Source of the DNA: Vibrio sp. SCSIO 43136
GTDB lineage: Bacteria > Pseudomonadota > Gammaproteobacteria > Enterobacterales > Vibrionaceae
Assembly: GCF_023716565.1 (NCBI RefSeq)
Contig: NZ_CP071848.1
Span: 434,001 to 498,000 of the forward strand
Length of the DNA stretch: 64,000 nt
Direction of reading: 5' to 3'
The position numbers and the translations under genes are program-made. The notes beneath the pieces are model-generated. The model worked only from the letters and a program-made list of their open reading frames with translations. It did no database searches and was not told the DNA's origin. Below, in pieces: positions 29,216 through 39,569 of this stretch; the stretch's first letter is position 1; every line of letters starts with the position of its first letter.

Positions 29216-29652
29216 TAGATTCTATCGCCTTGTGGTTTAGTGACTCCGCGTTGTGGGTGTTATTTGCCACGGGTTTCTTAAGTGCAACGCTGCTACCCGG
29301 AGGTTCGGAAGCAGGGCTGCTCGCAACACTTTCTCTCGGTCACTATTCAGTGGCCGAGATTATTTTGGTCGCTACGATAGGGAATACGCTAGGCGGCATG
29401 ACCAACTACTGGATTGGCTTGGTTCTACCGAATCGAACTCAACAAGAAAAACATGGTCATAAAGCTATGCGCTGGATAAGTCGCTACGGGTATTGGACGC
29501 TACTGTTGAGTTGGCTTCCAGTCATTGGTGACCCACTATGTCTTGCGGCTGGTTGGTTGCGAATGAAATTTCTCCCTTGTCTGGTCTTAATAGCGATAGG
29601 TAAAGCACTGCGATACGCCGCTCTTACGGCAATCTTTTATGGTGTGCTGTGA
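29212..29652 (+). CDS. yqaA: YqaA family membrane protein (DedA/VTT-like)
   Basis: 146 residues with several membrane helices and the GNTLGGMTNYWIG and WLPVIGDPLCLAAG segments of the SNARE-associated/VTT family. E. coli YqaA is about the same size and is also encoded near gshA. Function is unknown; DedA relatives act in lipid or proton transport. It overlaps the upstream oxidoreductase by 4 bp. Confidence 0.87.
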   Translation: MIDSIALWFSDSALWVLFATGFLSATLLPGGSEAGLLATLSLGHYSVAEIILVATIGNTLGGMTNYWIGLVLPNRTQQEKHGHKAMRWISRYGYWTLLLSWLPVIGDPLCLAAGWLRMKFLPCLVLIAIGKALRYAALTAIFYGVL

Positions 29653-29694
29653 TTCATTAGAGCCAGACTCTCTGATAATAATAAGGTCCAATGT

Positions 29695-32541
29695 ATGAAA
29701 AAATTTTTGATAGCAGGCTTGCTATCAGTTGCTGTTGTTGGGTGCAGTAGCGTTTCTTCTATTTCTGTCTTTAGCTCTATCCCTGAAGGGATTACGTTCA
29801 TTGAGCAATCTAACCCAAAATCCGATGAAGTCGCTATTGCTTACCAAAAGTACCAACTCGACAATGGGCTGACACTGATCTTAGCACCGGATAATTCTGA
29901 TCCATTGGTGCATGTTGATATGACTTACCATGTTGGCTCTGCGCGTGAGGAGATCGGTAAATCTGGATTTGCCCACTTTTTTGAGCACATGATGTTTCAA
30001 GGTTCTGAGCATGTCGGTGACCAAGAGCACTTTCGTATCATTACTGAAGCGGGCGGTACACTCAACGGCACCACTAACCGAGACCGGACTAACTATTTCC
30101 AAACTGTACCTTCCAATCAGCTGGAAAAGATGTTGTGGCTAGAGTCTGATCGTATGGGGTATTTACTCAATGCGGTCTCGCAACGCAAGTTTGAAGTGCA
30201 GCGTGACACGGTGAAAAACGAACGGGCTCAAAACTATGATAACCGTCCGTACGGTTTGATGTGGGAGCGCATTGGCGAAGCCATGTATCCAGAAGGTCAT
30301 CCCTACTCGTGGCAAACCATCGGCTATGTCGAAGATTTAGATAAAGTTGATGTCGGCGACCTTAAAGCCTTTTTCTTGCGTTGGTATGGGCCGAACAATG
30401 CCACACTGACCATTGGTGGAGACATTGATATTGAGCAAACCTTGGAGTGGGTTGCGAAATACTTTGGTGAGATCCCTCGTGGTCCTGAAGTGGAGAAAGC
30501 ACCAAAACAGCCAGCGTTGCTAGCACAAGACAGGTTCATTACGCTAGAAGACCGTGTTCGCCAACCTATGTTAGTGATGAGTTGGCCTACGTCATACATG
30601 GGAGCTGACGATCAGGCGTCACTGGATATGCTTGCAGCTCTGCTCGGAAGCAGCACCAGTAGCCCGTTGTACAAAGAGTTTGTAGAAACCAATAAGGCCG
30701 TCAGTGCGGGGGCCTTCCACGACTGTGCTGAGCTCGCCTGTACAATGAATGTGTATCTGATGGGTAATGCCAATAGTTCGTTGGCAGCATTAGACGATGA
30801 GCTTGAAGCGTCAGTGAAACGTTTCTCTGAGCAGCCGATTGAAGATCAAAAACTTAATGCTTTGGTGGGACGAGCATATGCAAACGGCGTGTTTGGCTTA
30901 CAAAGTGTTAAAGGTAAAGTGTCGACTCTAGCGGAAAACCAAGTCTATTTTGACCAGCCTAACCGCATGGAACAGGAGTTGGATGCACTTAAATCGGTGA
31001 CTGCAAAAAGTATTGGCGAGGTGTATCAGAAATATATGGTTGATACGCCGAAAGTAACGTTGAGTGTGGTACCAAAAGGCCACCCAGAGCGTGCGGCTAG
31101 GCAACCAAACTTTATGCCTCCACCAAGAAATTACCCAGTAGCGGAGAAAGTGGATCAAGATTCACTCGACGTTCGCAGGCCAGTTGAAAGCTTTGACCGC
31201 AGTGTGATGCCACCCTCTTCAGGCGCTGTGAGCAGTAATATGCCAGAGCTGTATCGATTGTACTTGGATAACGGCATTGAAGTGATTGGCACCGTCAGTG
31301 ATGAAACTCCTACGGTGCAACTGCGAATGTCTTTGCCAGCGGGGCGTCGTTACGTTGAGGAAGGTAAAGAGGGGCTTGCTGGACTCACGGCTTCGATGTT
31401 GCAAGAGGGCACATCTAAGCGCACGATCCAGGAATTAGAGTTGGCGTTGGATACCTTGGGTAGTGACATCAGTATCAATGCCGGAGGCTATACCACCACC
31501 ATCTCGGTCAGTAGCTTGGAAGAGAATGTGGATGCCACATTAGCGATATTGAAAGAAGTATTGCTCGAGCCAGCCTTCGAACCCGCCGCTTTTGAGCGGG
31601 TTAAGCAGCAAGCTTTGCAAAGTGTTATCTATGAACATCAAAAACCATCGTGGTTAGCCTCGCAAGCTACCCGTGAAGCCCTGTATGGGAAAACCTTGTT
31701 TGGTCGAGCAAGTGATGGCACTAAATCTTCTATTGAAGCGCTGACTTTGGAAGATGTTAAAGCCTTCTATCAACAGCACTATACGCCACAAGGGACACAA
31801 GTGGTAGCCGTTGGAGACATCAGTCGCCGTCAACTGAAATCGGCTTTGAGCTTGTTTGATGATTGGCAAGGTGCACCTGCGCCTCTGTTTACGCCACAAG
31901 TGGTTGAGGCTGATCAGCAGCGAGCCATCTATCTGGTGGATAAAGCCAATGCGCCGCAAAGCATTGTTCGTTTAGCGCGTGTTGGGTTGCCTTTTGATCC
32001 GACAGGTGAGCTCTACTTGATGCAACTGGCCAACTATAACTTGGCGGGTAACTTCAATAGTCGTATTAACCAAAACTTACGTGAAGACAAGGCCTATACT
32101 TATGGTGCGAATGGCTATGCCTACGGTTCTCGTGAGAGCGGCGCAGTGGTGTTTGATGCGCAAGTTCGTGCCGATGCCACCGTACCGGCACTTCGTGAGT
32201 TCATTAACGAGATGAACGAATTTGCTCAAAGTGGGGTCACCGAAAAAGAAATTCAGTTCATGCAATCGGCGATTGGACAGAGTGATGCACTTAAGTACGA
32301 AACACCGAGCAAGAAAACTCAGTTGATGAACGGTATCCTCACCTATGCGTTGGATGAGGACTACTTGCAGCAGCGAGATGAGATTTTGCAAAACATTGAT
32401 CAATCGACGCTCAATCAAGTGGCAGCGAAGTGGTTTGACCCGAGTGATTATCAGATAATTGTTGTCGGGGATGCTAAAAAGCTTAAGCCAGAGTTGGAAA
32501 CATTGAATATTCCAATCAAAGAGCTTGAAATTGAGCCATAA
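29695..32541 (+). CDS. Peptidase M16 family lipoprotein (insulinase-like)
   Basis: 948 residues. The start MKKFLIAGLLSVAVVGCSS is a lipoprotein signal with lipobox Cys17. The first M16 repeat has the inverted zinc motif HFFEH (His94, Glu97, His98). The second half (from about residue 515) is a second M16 repeat lacking that motif, as usual for two-domain pitrilysin-like enzymes. It probably degrades peptides in the periplasm. Substrate unknown. Vibrios have a similar gene near gshA. Confidence 0.92.
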   Translation: MKKFLIAGLLSVAVVGCSSVSSISVFSSIPEGITFIEQSNPKSDEVAIAYQKYQLDNGLTLILAPDNSDPLVHVDMTYHVGSAREEIGKSGFAHFFEHMMFQGSEHVGDQEHFRIITEAGGTLNGTTNRDRTNYFQTVPSNQLEKMLWLESDRMGYLLNAVSQRKFEVQRDTVKNERAQNYDNRPYGLMWERIGEAMYPEGHPYSWQTIGYVEDLDKVDVGDLKAFFLRWYGPNNATLTIGGDIDIEQTLEWVAKYFGEIPRGPEVEKAPKQPALLAQDRFITLEDRVRQPMLVMSWPTSYMGADDQASLDMLAALLGSSTSSPLYKEFVETNKAVSAGAFHDCAELACTMNVYLMGNANSSLAALDDELEASVKRFSEQPIEDQKLNALVGRAYANGVFGLQSVKGKVSTLAENQVYFDQPNRMEQELDALKSVTAKSIGEVYQKYMVDTPKVTLSVVPKGHPERAARQPNFMPPPRNYPVAEKVDQDSLDVRRPVESFDRSVMPPSSGAVSSNMPELYRLYLDNGIEVIGTVSDETPTVQLRMSLPAGRRYVEEGKEGLAGLTASMLQEGTSKRTIQELELALDTLGSDISINAGGYTTTISVSSLEENVDATLAILKEVLLEPAFEPAAFERVKQQALQSVIYEHQKPSWLASQATREALYGKTLFGRASDGTKSSIEALTLEDVKAFYQQHYTPQGTQVVAVGDISRRQLKSALSLFDDWQGAPAPLFTPQVVEADQQRAIYLVDKANAPQSIVRLARVGLPFDPTGELYLMQLANYNLAGNFNSRINQNLREDKAYTYGANGYAYGSRESGAVVFDAQVRADATVPALREFINEMNEFAQSGVTEKEIQFMQSAIGQSDALKYETPSKKTQLMNGILTYALDEDYLQQRDEILQNIDQSTLNQVAAKWFDPSDYQIIVVGDAKKLKPELETLNIPIKELEIEP

Positions 32542-32556
32542 AGGAACCATAAATGT

Positions 32557-32583
32557 AGCAGCGCCAATGGCGCTGCTTTCTTT
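32557..32583 (+). terminator. Terminator after the M16 peptidase gene
   Basis: AGCAGCGCC and GGCGCTGCT form a perfect 9-bp stem around AAT, followed by TTCTTT. Confidence 0.88.
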
Positions 32584-32629
32584 CATATCGCACAATGATT
32601 ATGCTTACCAAATCTTAACCTGAGAAGTG

Positions 32630-34204
32630 ATGTCCGTTTTGAACAAATTTTCCCAGCGACTGGCTCAAGTTGCCGCCCAGCCTTCTGTTTTTACTCAGCT
32701 AAATCGCGGTGTCGAACGTGAGTCACTTCGATACACCACTGATGGTGAGTTGTCGAAGCAGCCTCACCCTCAAACGCTTGGCTCAGCCATGACTCATGAA
32801 CGCATTACTACCGATTATGCTGAGTCGCTACTTGAATTTATTACCCCAGTATCGCAATCCATTGATACTTTGGTTGATCAGTTAAGTGATACCCACCACT
32901 TCACTCAGAAGAATCTCGGTGAAGAGGCGCTTTGGCCGCTATCGATGCCGTGTTTTATTAAAAATGAAGACGATATTGTGCTGGCTCAATACGGCTCATC
33001 GAATGCTGGCCGTATGAAAACCTTGTATCGAGAGGGGCTAAAAAATCGCTACGGCAGCCTGATGCAGGTGATCTCTGGTGTACATTTTAATTTCTCTTTT
33101 CCAGACAGCTTTTGGGATGCGGTATTAGACGGTGAGCAAGAGCGACAAGCACAAATTTCGGACGCTTATTTTGGGTTGATTCGAAACTACTACCGATTTG
33201 GTTGGTTGATCCCATTTTTCTTTGGCGCATCACCTGCGCTTTGTCCTTCGTTTATCCAAGGTCGAGAGACTAAGCTGCCATTTGAAAATATTGGTCAAAC
33301 CCTATTCTTACCTAAGGCAACCTCACTTCGCTTGAGTGATTTGGGTTATACCAACAGCGCTCAGAGTGAGCTCAAGATTGGTTTCAACAGCTTGGAGCAG
33401 TACCTTAATGGGTTAAATGCAGCGATTAAAACGCCATCGGCTGAGTTTGCTCAAATTGGAGTAAAAGTGGATGGTGACTATAAGCAGCTTAACTCTAATG
33501 TGCTTCAGATTGAAAACGAACTTTACGCACCAATTCGTCCTAAGCGTGTGACGGAAAACGATGAAAAACCTTCTCAAGCGCTCTCCCGTGGTGGTGTTCA
33601 ATACATCGAAGTTCGTTCACTGGATGTGAACCCGTTCAGCCCTATTGGTATCACAAAACAGCAGATCCGTTTCTTAGACCTTTTCCTAACTTGGGCAGTA
33701 TTGAGTGACTCAGATCCGATGGATAACTGCGAGTTAGAGTGTTGGCGTGAGAACTGGGAGAAGGTGATTCTCTCAGGTCGAGAGCGTGGTTTAGAGCTGC
33801 AAATCGGTTGCAGTGGCGAGAAGTTAAGCTTGCAAGCATGGGCACACAAAGTGTTTGACGATTTACGTCAAGTCGCTGAGGTCATGGATGCTGCCCACGG
33901 CGGCAACGAGTACCAAACGGTTTGTGAGCAATTACAACAGTGGATAGACAACCCAGAACTTACGATTTCAGGGCAATTGCTTGAGCACTTAAAGCAACAC
34001 GAAGGGTTAATCGGCTCAGGTAATGTATTGGGGCAAGCATATAAACAGCATCACCTAGCGCATGAATACCAAACCTACAGTGAGCAGAGTTTCGTAGAAG
34101 AAACGCAAAGCTCTTTGGCCAAGCAAGCTCAGTTAGACAGTGCCGAGGAAGCGCCGTTTGCTCAGTTTCTCGCCGATTACTTTGCCTATATGAAAGAGGC
34201 GTAG
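32630..34204 (+). CDS. gshA: Glutamate--cysteine ligase
   Basis: 524 residues from ATG 32630; a GTG directly before it (32627) is an alternative, and the ribosome-binding site (GAGAAG) is close to both. It catalyses the first step of glutathione synthesis. Family segments include [26 protein letters not shown] and [20 protein letters not shown]. It is followed 4 bp later by the transglycosylase-like gene and then luxS, so the three may be transcribed together. Confidence 0.96.
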   Translation: MSVLNKFSQRLAQVAAQPSVFTQLNRGVERESLRYTTDGELSKQPHPQTLGSAMTHERITTDYAESLLEFITPVSQSIDTLVDQLSDTHHFTQKNLGEEALWPLSMPCFIKNEDDIVLAQYGSSNAGRMKTLYREGLKNRYGSLMQVISGVHFNFSFPDSFWDAVLDGEQERQAQISDAYFGLIRNYYRFGWLIPFFFGASPALCPSFIQGRETKLPFENIGQTLFLPKATSLRLSDLGYTNSAQSELKIGFNSLEQYLNGLNAAIKTPSAEFAQIGVKVDGDYKQLNSNVLQIENELYAPIRPKRVTENDEKPSQALSRGGVQYIEVRSLDVNPFSPIGITKQQIRFLDLFLTWAVLSDSDPMDNCELECWRENWEKVILSGRERGLELQIGCSGEKLSLQAWAHKVFDDLRQVAEVMDAAHGGNEYQTVCEQLQQWIDNPELTISGQLLEHLKQHEGLIGSGNVLGQAYKQHHLAHEYQTYSEQSFVEETQSSLAKQAQLDSAEEAPFAQFLADYFAYMKEA

Positions 34205-34208
34205 TGCG

Positions 34209-34829
34209 ATGATTGGCGTAGGGAAACGCAAATTACAAACACTCTCAGCACTGCTGGCTTTATTGACGCTAGCAGGCTGCGCCACAGCACCTCCTAAGCA
34301 ACAATCCAATTTGTGTGAAATCTTTCGTGAAAAACCGAGCTGGTTTGATGATGCGGTTGATATGGAAGAGCGTTGGGGCACGCCTATTCAGGTAGCGATG
34401 GCGTTTATCAAGCAAGAGAGCAGCTTTGTCCATGACGCCAGACCGCCCAAAGACTATGTACTTGGCTTTATCCCTTGGGGACGAGTCAGCAGTGCTTATG
34501 GTTATGCTCAGGCTCAAGACCCTGCATGGTCAGACTTTCAAAAAGCGACCAATCACGGTGGCTCTCGGACTAACTTTGACGATGCCATGATGTTTGTTGG
34601 GTGGTACACCCATGAAACTCAGCGTCAACTTGGCGTATCAAAATGGGATGCATATAATCAATATCTCGCCTACCATGAAGGTCGAGGCGGCTTTAAACGT
34701 AAGAGTTACAATAGCAAGCCGTCAGTAAAAAAGGTTGCACGCAAAGTCGAGCAACAAGCAAAAGATTATGGCTGGCAACTCAAACAGTGCCGTAAAGAAT
34801 TAGAAGACAACCAAAGCTGGTTTTTTTAG
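34209..34829 (+). CDS. Lytic transglycosylase-like lipoprotein (SLT domain)
   Basis: 206 residues. A signal sequence ends in the lipobox LAGC (Cys23). The body resembles an SLT transglycosylase: a glutamate in AFIKQESSF is the likely catalytic residue, followed by AYGYAQAQ and YLAYHEGRGG. It may cut peptidoglycan glycan strands from the outer membrane. Start is 4 bp after gshA and luxS follows after 36 bp. No E. coli gene name can be given with confidence. Confidence 0.82.
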   Translation: MIGVGKRKLQTLSALLALLTLAGCATAPPKQQSNLCEIFREKPSWFDDAVDMEERWGTPIQVAMAFIKQESSFVHDARPPKDYVLGFIPWGRVSSAYGYAQAQDPAWSDFQKATNHGGSRTNFDDAMMFVGWYTHETQRQLGVSKWDAYNQYLAYHEGRGGFKRKSYNSKPSVKKVARKVEQQAKDYGWQLKQCRKELEDNQSWFF

Positions 34830-34865
34830 GGTATCGAAGCACCCTATAGTTAAGGAGTAACAGCA

Positions 34866-35381
34866 ATGCCACTTTTAGACAGTTTCACCGTCGATCACAC
34901 TCGTATGCACGCACCTGCTGTGCGTGTGGCAAAAACAATGCAAACCCCAAAAGGCGACACCATTACTGTCTTCGACCTGCGTTTTTGCGTTCCCAATGAA
35001 CAAATTTTGTCTGAGAAAGGCATTCACACCTTAGAACACCTATATGCAGGCTTCATGCGCGCCCATCTAAATGGTAGTGACGTTGAGATCATCGATATTT
35101 CTCCTATGGGTTGTCGTACCGGTTTCTACATGAGCCTGATTGGCACACCACAAGAGTCTCAGGTTGCGCAAGCTTGGTTAGCAGCGATGGAAGATGTACT
35201 TAAGGTCGAAGACCAAAATAAGATCCCTGAACTAAATGAGTACCAGTGTGGTACCGCAGCGATGCACTCGCTGGAAGAAGCACAAGAAATCGCTAAAGGC
35301 ATCATCGATGCTGGCATCCAAGTGAATAAGAACGATGAGCTAGCATTGCCTGAGTCGATGTTGAAAGAGCTTAAAGTTTAG
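34866..35381 (+). CDS. luxS: S-ribosylhomocysteine lyase LuxS (AI-2 synthase)
   Basis: 171 residues. Metal ligands His54 and His58 with catalytic Glu57 lie in [10 protein letters not shown], and the third ligand Cys128 in YQCGTAA; Cys83 is in MGCRTGF. LuxS splits S-ribosylhomocysteine into homocysteine and DPD, the precursor of the quorum signal AI-2. AAGGAG precedes the start. It works downstream of MtnN, encoded at 54565-55260. Confidence 0.98.
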   Translation: MPLLDSFTVDHTRMHAPAVRVAKTMQTPKGDTITVFDLRFCVPNEQILSEKGIHTLEHLYAGFMRAHLNGSDVEIIDISPMGCRTGFYMSLIGTPQESQVAQAWLAAMEDVLKVEDQNKIPELNEYQCGTAAMHSLEEAQEIAKGIIDAGIQVNKNDELALPESMLKELKV

Positions 35382-35389
35382 CGCTTTTT

Positions 35390-35519
35390 GCCCTCCCCCT
35401 TTTCAAGGGGGAGCTGGAGGGGGTTAGGCCATGGTAGGGCTTGTCGCAAGTCCCAACTCCGTAATTTAACCCCTCCCAATCTCCCCCGGAGCGCCGGCCG
35501 CTTGAAAAGGGGAGGGGCT
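35390..35519. repeat. MITE-like palindromic element, copy B
   Basis: About 130 bp. The right end matches copy A (18242-18394) closely: ATTTAACCCC, then CTCCCCCGGA and CGCCGGCCGCTTGAAAAG. The left end CCCCCTTTTCAAGGGGGAG lacks about 16 bases that the left end of copy A has between CAAG and GGGAG. The outer ends are inverted repeats (GCCCTCCCCCTTTTCAAG and CTTGAAAAGGGGAGGGGC). No coding content. Confidence 0.8.
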
Positions 35520-35531
35520 AAAAGCCCATAA

Positions 35532-35568
35532 AAAACGGGCAGCTAGACTATCTAGCTGCCCGTTTTTA
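35532..35568. terminator. Bidirectional terminator between luxS and yfjD
   Basis: CGGGCAGCTAGA and TCTAGCTGCCCG form a perfect 12-bp stem around CTA, with A-run on the left and T-run on the right. It serves luxS (plus) and yfjD (minus). Confidence 0.92.
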
Positions 35569-35579
35569 TCTATAGTGCA

Positions 35580-36842
35580 TTATGCGATGGGATAAACCTT
35601 CACCATCTTTATTCGATTCTCAGTAAAATCGACTATCTCCATATTGTGCTCAGCAATTTTCACACTGATATGGCTCTCTGGCAGATCTTCTAGATGCTCT
35701 AAGATAAGGCCGTTTAAGGTTCGTGGTCCATCAGTGGGTAGTTGCCACTTTAGGCCTTTATTGATATCTCGGATATTGGCACTGCCCTCAATCAAGAAGC
35801 TACCATCGGTTTGTGGTGTGATCTCATCTGAGAGGCTTGGAGCAATCGAGGTGGTGAACTCCCCGACGATCTCTTCAAGGATATCTTCCAGCGTAATCAG
35901 GCCAATGATGTCTCCATACTCATCAACGATAAGTCCTACACGCTCTTTATTGCGTTGAAACTTGAGTAGCTGAACATTGAGCGGGGTTGCTTCTGGAATA
36001 AAGTAAACTTCATCCGCCGCACGCAGTAGGCTCTCCTTAGTGAACTCGTTCTTTTCTAGCATCAAGCGATAAGCTTCACGAAGGCGAACAATGCCAACCA
36101 CTTCATCAATTTGATCGCGATACAGCACAATTCGGCCATGAGGGGAGTGGGTCAGTTGGCGAACGATAGACTTCCAGTCGTCATTGATGTCGACACCAGT
36201 AATCTCGTTACGTGGCACCATGATATCGTTCACGGTGACGTTCTCTAAGTCCAAAATAGACAGCAGCATGTCTTGGTGGCGGCGAGGGATCAGGCCACCG
36301 GCTTCGTTGACTACCGTACGCAGTTCATCTGAACTTAGGTGGTCATCGCTATCATGAGCAACTTTTATCCCCAACAAGCGAATAAAACCATTAGTAATAA
36401 AGTTAACGATCACAACCAGAGGTGAAAGCAATTTCATCAAAATGGTCAGCACGATGGAGCTGGCGTAAGAGACTCGCTCTGGGTAGATGGAAGCTAGGGT
36501 CTTTGGTGTGACCTCGGCAAAAACGAGTACTACAAGTGTGAGCGCACCCGTTGCGATGGCAACACCTAAGTCACCGTATAGGCGCATACCAATGATGGTC
36601 GCAATAGCAGAAGCAAGAATATTAACGAGGTTGTTGCCGATAAGAATAAGGCCGATAAGGCGGTCTGGACGAGAGAGCAGTTTCTCGACACGCCTAGCAC
36701 CTCTGTGCCCTTCTTTCGACATATGCCTTAACCGATAGCGGTTAAGCGACATCATTCCGGTTTCCGATCCTGAGAAATAGCCCGAAATAACGATGAGTAC
36801 TGCCAAGATTGCAAACAATACTTCGGTTGAGATGGCGTCCAA
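35580..36842 (-). CDS. yfjD: HlyC/CorC family protein with CNNM and CBS domains
   Basis: 420 residues. An N-terminal CNNM/DUF21 domain with four hydrophobic segments (about 1-170) includes the YFSGSETGMMSLNRYRL motif. Two CBS domains (about 205-330) and a C-terminal CorC_HlyC transporter-associated domain follow. Relatives act in Mg2+/Co2+ transport or efflux. It lies 87 bp downstream of ypjD on the same strand, the order found next to ffh in E. coli. Confidence 0.92.
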   Translation of the reverse strand: MDAISTEVLFAILAVLIVISGYFSGSETGMMSLNRYRLRHMSKEGHRGARRVEKLLSRPDRLIGLILIGNNLVNILASAIATIIGMRLYGDLGVAIATGALTLVVLVFAEVTPKTLASIYPERVSYASSIVLTILMKLLSPLVVIVNFITNGFIRLLGIKVAHDSDDHLSSDELRTVVNEAGGLIPRRHQDMLLSILDLENVTVNDIMVPRNEITGVDINDDWKSIVRQLTHSPHGRIVLYRDQIDEVVGIVRLREAYRLMLEKNEFTKESLLRAADEVYFIPEATPLNVQLLKFQRNKERVGLIVDEYGDIIGLITLEDILEEIVGEFTTSIAPSLSDEITPQTDGSFLIEGSANIRDINKGLKWQLPTDGPRTLNGLILEHLEDLPESHISVKIAEHNMEIVDFTENRIKMVKVYPIA

Positions 36843-36929
36843 CTGATTGAGTCCTTTTATCCTTTAATTATCGTTCAGATACTTAATTGTTTTTAGCGGT
36901 GTTGTATTGAAAAAGCAAGCGACCTTACC

Positions 36930-37724
36930 TTAGGCAAGGATAAACTCGCGAACAAAGCGACTGCCAAAGTAAGCAAGTGTGAGAAGTGTGGCACCAATAA
37001 CCGTAATCCATGTAACACGCGTGCCTCGCCACCCTTTTTGATAATGGCCCCACAGCAGAACGCTATAAATTACCCAAGCGATAAACGAAAACACCGCTTT
37101 ATGTGCCTTACCTTGGGCAAACATGTCACCGACAAAGAAATACCCAGTGAGCAAGGTTGCAGTAAGCAATCCGTTACCGACTAAGATAATCTTAAATAGT
37201 TGGCGCTCCACTTTAAGTAACGGTGGGAGATTAGGGTTGATGGCAAGTGATTTTTTGTTTTTTAGCTTATTGTCTAACCAAGCGAGTTGGATCGCATAAA
37301 GGGCTGCGATAGTTAGGGTTGCATAGGCAAAAAGTGCGAGAGAAATATGCAGCAATAACGTTGGGGCATTTTCTAAATGGGTAATGTATGCACTGGGTAA
37401 GAAGGTTGCAGCGATGATGTTTAAGATCGAGAAACCATAAACAACAGGCAGCAAAAACCACAATCGGGTCTTGAACATTGAGCCACTAAGCACCATAGAT
37501 ATGATGAAACTGATCAATGAAGCAACATTTAGAATACTTAGATTTTGTCCACTGCCACGAAAAATGAGGTCAGACAGTAGCCAAGCGTGGAATACCAACG
37601 CAATCGCAGCACTTGTGAACACGGTACGGGTTTTTATTCCCGTCGAATGGGCAAGTCCAGGCACGATCATACTAATGGCTAGAGCATAAAGAATAACGGC
37701 AGCAACTGCGATCAAGCTTTCCAT
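36930..37724 (-). CDS. ypjD: CcsA/YpjD family inner membrane protein
   Basis: 264 residues from the internal ATG at 37724, which matches the 263-residue E. coli YpjD; a more distal ATG would add 14 polar residues and is less likely. Eight hydrophobic segments are seen, with the WGHYQKGWRG loop of cytochrome c assembly (CcsA/ResC) relatives near the C-terminus. E. coli YpjD is linked with CorC-type transport and not with haem. It is divergent from ffh. Confidence 0.88.
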   Translation of the reverse strand: MESLIAVAAVILYALAISMIVPGLAHSTGIKTRTVFTSAAIALVFHAWLLSDLIFRGSGQNLSILNVASLISFIISMVLSGSMFKTRLWFLLPVVYGFSILNIIAATFLPSAYITHLENAPTLLLHISLALFAYATLTIAALYAIQLAWLDNKLKNKKSLAINPNLPPLLKVERQLFKIILVGNGLLTATLLTGYFFVGDMFAQGKAHKAVFSFIAWVIYSVLLWGHYQKGWRGTRVTWITVIGATLLTLAYFGSRFVREFILA

Positions 37725-37883
37725 AAAGTTCACAAAATTATTGGTAGAATAAGGGATTATACCCAAGAGATAGTAACGTGCCTAGTATCGACATTAGGGG
37801 GATGCTACTTATCTAGACAGGGATCAGGTATACTCCCATGCAATTAAGTTTCGCAATAGCGTACCGACTGAGCAAAGAAGACT

Positions 37884-39275
37884 ATGTTTGACAATTTAAC
37901 GGAACGACTGTCCAAAACGCTGAAGAATATCAGCGGTAAAGGTCGACTGACCGAAGACAATATTAAAGATACCTTGCGCGAAGTGCGCATGGCGCTGCTG
38001 GAAGCTGACGTAGCCTTGCCAGTGGTGCGTGAATTCATCAAGGGCGTGAAAGAACGTGCCGTTGGTGTGGAAGTTTCTAAATCTCTGACTCCAGGTCAAG
38101 AGTTCATCAAGATCGTTCAAGCAGAGCTTGAGTCTGTGATGGGCGAGTCTAACGAAGCGTTAGACCTAGCGGCTCAGCCGCCAGCAGTGATCTTAATGGC
38201 GGGCCTACAAGGTGCGGGTAAAACCACCTCGGTAGGTAAGCTATCTAAACTGCTTAAAGAAAAAGATAAAAAGAAAGTGCTGGTGGTTTCTGCCGACGTT
38301 TACCGTCCGGCGGCGATCAAGCAGCTTGAAACCCTAGCGGGTGATGTAGGCGTTGATTTCTTCCCATCGACAGCTGACCAAAAGCCTATCGATATCGCCA
38401 ATGCAGCGATTGACCATGCGAAGAAGAAATTCTACGACGTACTGGTTGTCGATACCGCAGGTCGTCTAGCGGTTGATGAAGAGATGATGGCGGAGATCAA
38501 AGATCTTCACGCAGCTATCAATCCAGTTGAGACCCTATTCGTTGTTGATGCAATGACAGGTCAAGATGCGGCGAACACTGCCAAAGCCTTTGGTGACACC
38601 CTACCGCTAACGGGTGTGGTACTGACCAAGGTGGATGGTGATGCCCGTGGTGGTGCGGCGCTCTCTGTTCGTCATATCACTGGCAAACCAATCAAGTTCC
38701 TTGGTGTAGGTGAAAAGACTGACGCTCTAGAACCGTTCCACCCAGAGCGTGTGGCTTCTCGTATCCTAGGTATGGGTGACGTCCTATCACTGATTGAAGA
38801 CCTGCAGAAAAACGTTGACCAAGAGAAAGCTGAGAAGCTAGCTAAAAAGTTCAAAGAGAAGAAAGGTTTTGACCTTGAGGACTTCCGTGAGCAACTTGGC
38901 CAGATGCAAAACATGGGCGGCATGATGGGCATGATGGATAAGCTTCCTGGCATGTCTCAACTCCCTGCGGATGTAAAAGACAAAGTCGATGACAAAATGT
39001 TTAAGCAGATGGAAGCCATCATCAACTCTATGACGATGAAAGAGCGCCAGCGCCCTGAAATCATCAAAGGCTCGCGTAAAAAGCGCATCGCTGCGGGTTC
39101 TGGTACTCAGGTTCAAGACGTTAACCGCCTGCTAAAACAGTTCACCCAGATGCAGAAGATGATGAAGAAGATGCAGAAGGGCGGCATGAAAGGCATGATG
39201 CGCAACATGCAAGGCATGATGGGCGGTATGGGTGGCGGCGGCATGGGCGGTGGTTTCAACCCGTTTGGTCGCTAA
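37884..39275 (+). CDS. ffh: Signal recognition particle protein Ffh
   Basis: 463 residues. The N domain is followed by the G domain with GLQGAGKTTS (P-loop), DTAGRL and TKVDGDARGG, and a Met-rich M domain (about 300-463) ending in GGMGGGGMGGGFNPFGR. It binds signal sequences with 4.5S RNA and delivers ribosomes to FtsY. It has its own terminator, followed by the rpsP operon, as in many gammaproteobacteria. Confidence 0.98.
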   Translation: MFDNLTERLSKTLKNISGKGRLTEDNIKDTLREVRMALLEADVALPVVREFIKGVKERAVGVEVSKSLTPGQEFIKIVQAELESVMGESNEALDLAAQPPAVILMAGLQGAGKTTSVGKLSKLLKEKDKKKVLVVSADVYRPAAIKQLETLAGDVGVDFFPSTADQKPIDIANAAIDHAKKKFYDVLVVDTAGRLAVDEEMMAEIKDLHAAINPVETLFVVDAMTGQDAANTAKAFGDTLPLTGVVLTKVDGDARGGAALSVRHITGKPIKFLGVGEKTDALEPFHPERVASRILGMGDVLSLIEDLQKNVDQEKAEKLAKKFKEKKGFDLEDFREQLGQMQNMGGMMGMMDKLPGMSQLPADVKDKVDDKMFKQMEAIINSMTMKERQRPEIIKGSRKKRIAAGSGTQVQDVNRLLKQFTQMQKMMKKMQKGGMKGMMRNMQGMMGGMGGGGMGGGFNPFGR

Positions 39276-39311
39276 TAGCGTTTACCATACTGTTAAGTGA
39301 TGTAAATATTG

Positions 39312-39341
39312 AGCCGACGGTGGATGCTGTCGGCTTTTTTA
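39312..39341 (+). terminator. ffh terminator
   Basis: AGCCGACGG and CTGTCGGCT form a 9-bp stem (one G-T pair) around TGGATG, followed by a T-run. Confidence 0.9.
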
Positions 39342-39358
39342 TTCGGATGAATATTATT

Positions 39359-39406
39359 GGTTTAAGGGTTTAAGGGTTTAAGGGTTTAAGGGTTTAAGGG
39401 TTTAAG
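39359..39406. repeat. Tandem repeat, 6 x GGTTTAAG
   Basis: Six perfect 8-bp units of GGTTTAAG lie between the ffh terminator and a GC-rich hairpin. No coding capacity. Confidence 0.95.
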
Positions 39407-39449
39407 GGGGGGCGCTTTTCGCAGTTCCCTTAAGCGAAGCGCCCCTTTT
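39407..39449. other. GC-rich hairpin after the 8-bp repeats
   Basis: GGGGCGC, then TTCGC after two bulged T, pairs with GCGAA and GCGCCCC, followed by TTTTCC. CCCTTAACC at 39458-39466 is complementary to the repeat unit upstream, so the whole block can fold into a long imperfect hairpin. Transcripts arriving here have already met the ffh terminator. Confidence 0.55.
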
Positions 39450-39569
39450 CCCCTTCGACCCTTAACCACGTTTCATCCAACTTAATTATCAGCACGTTAA
39501 CTGGCTCACATTTTGTCTATAACCAACCGCTTGCGATTACGTTGGTGAAAAAGTAGCTAAAACCCTTGC

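Noticed and set aside
32077..32595. 172-codon minus-strand frame over the end of the M16 peptidase gene
   Set aside because: It covers both the peptidase coding sequence and its terminator; no recognisable domain.
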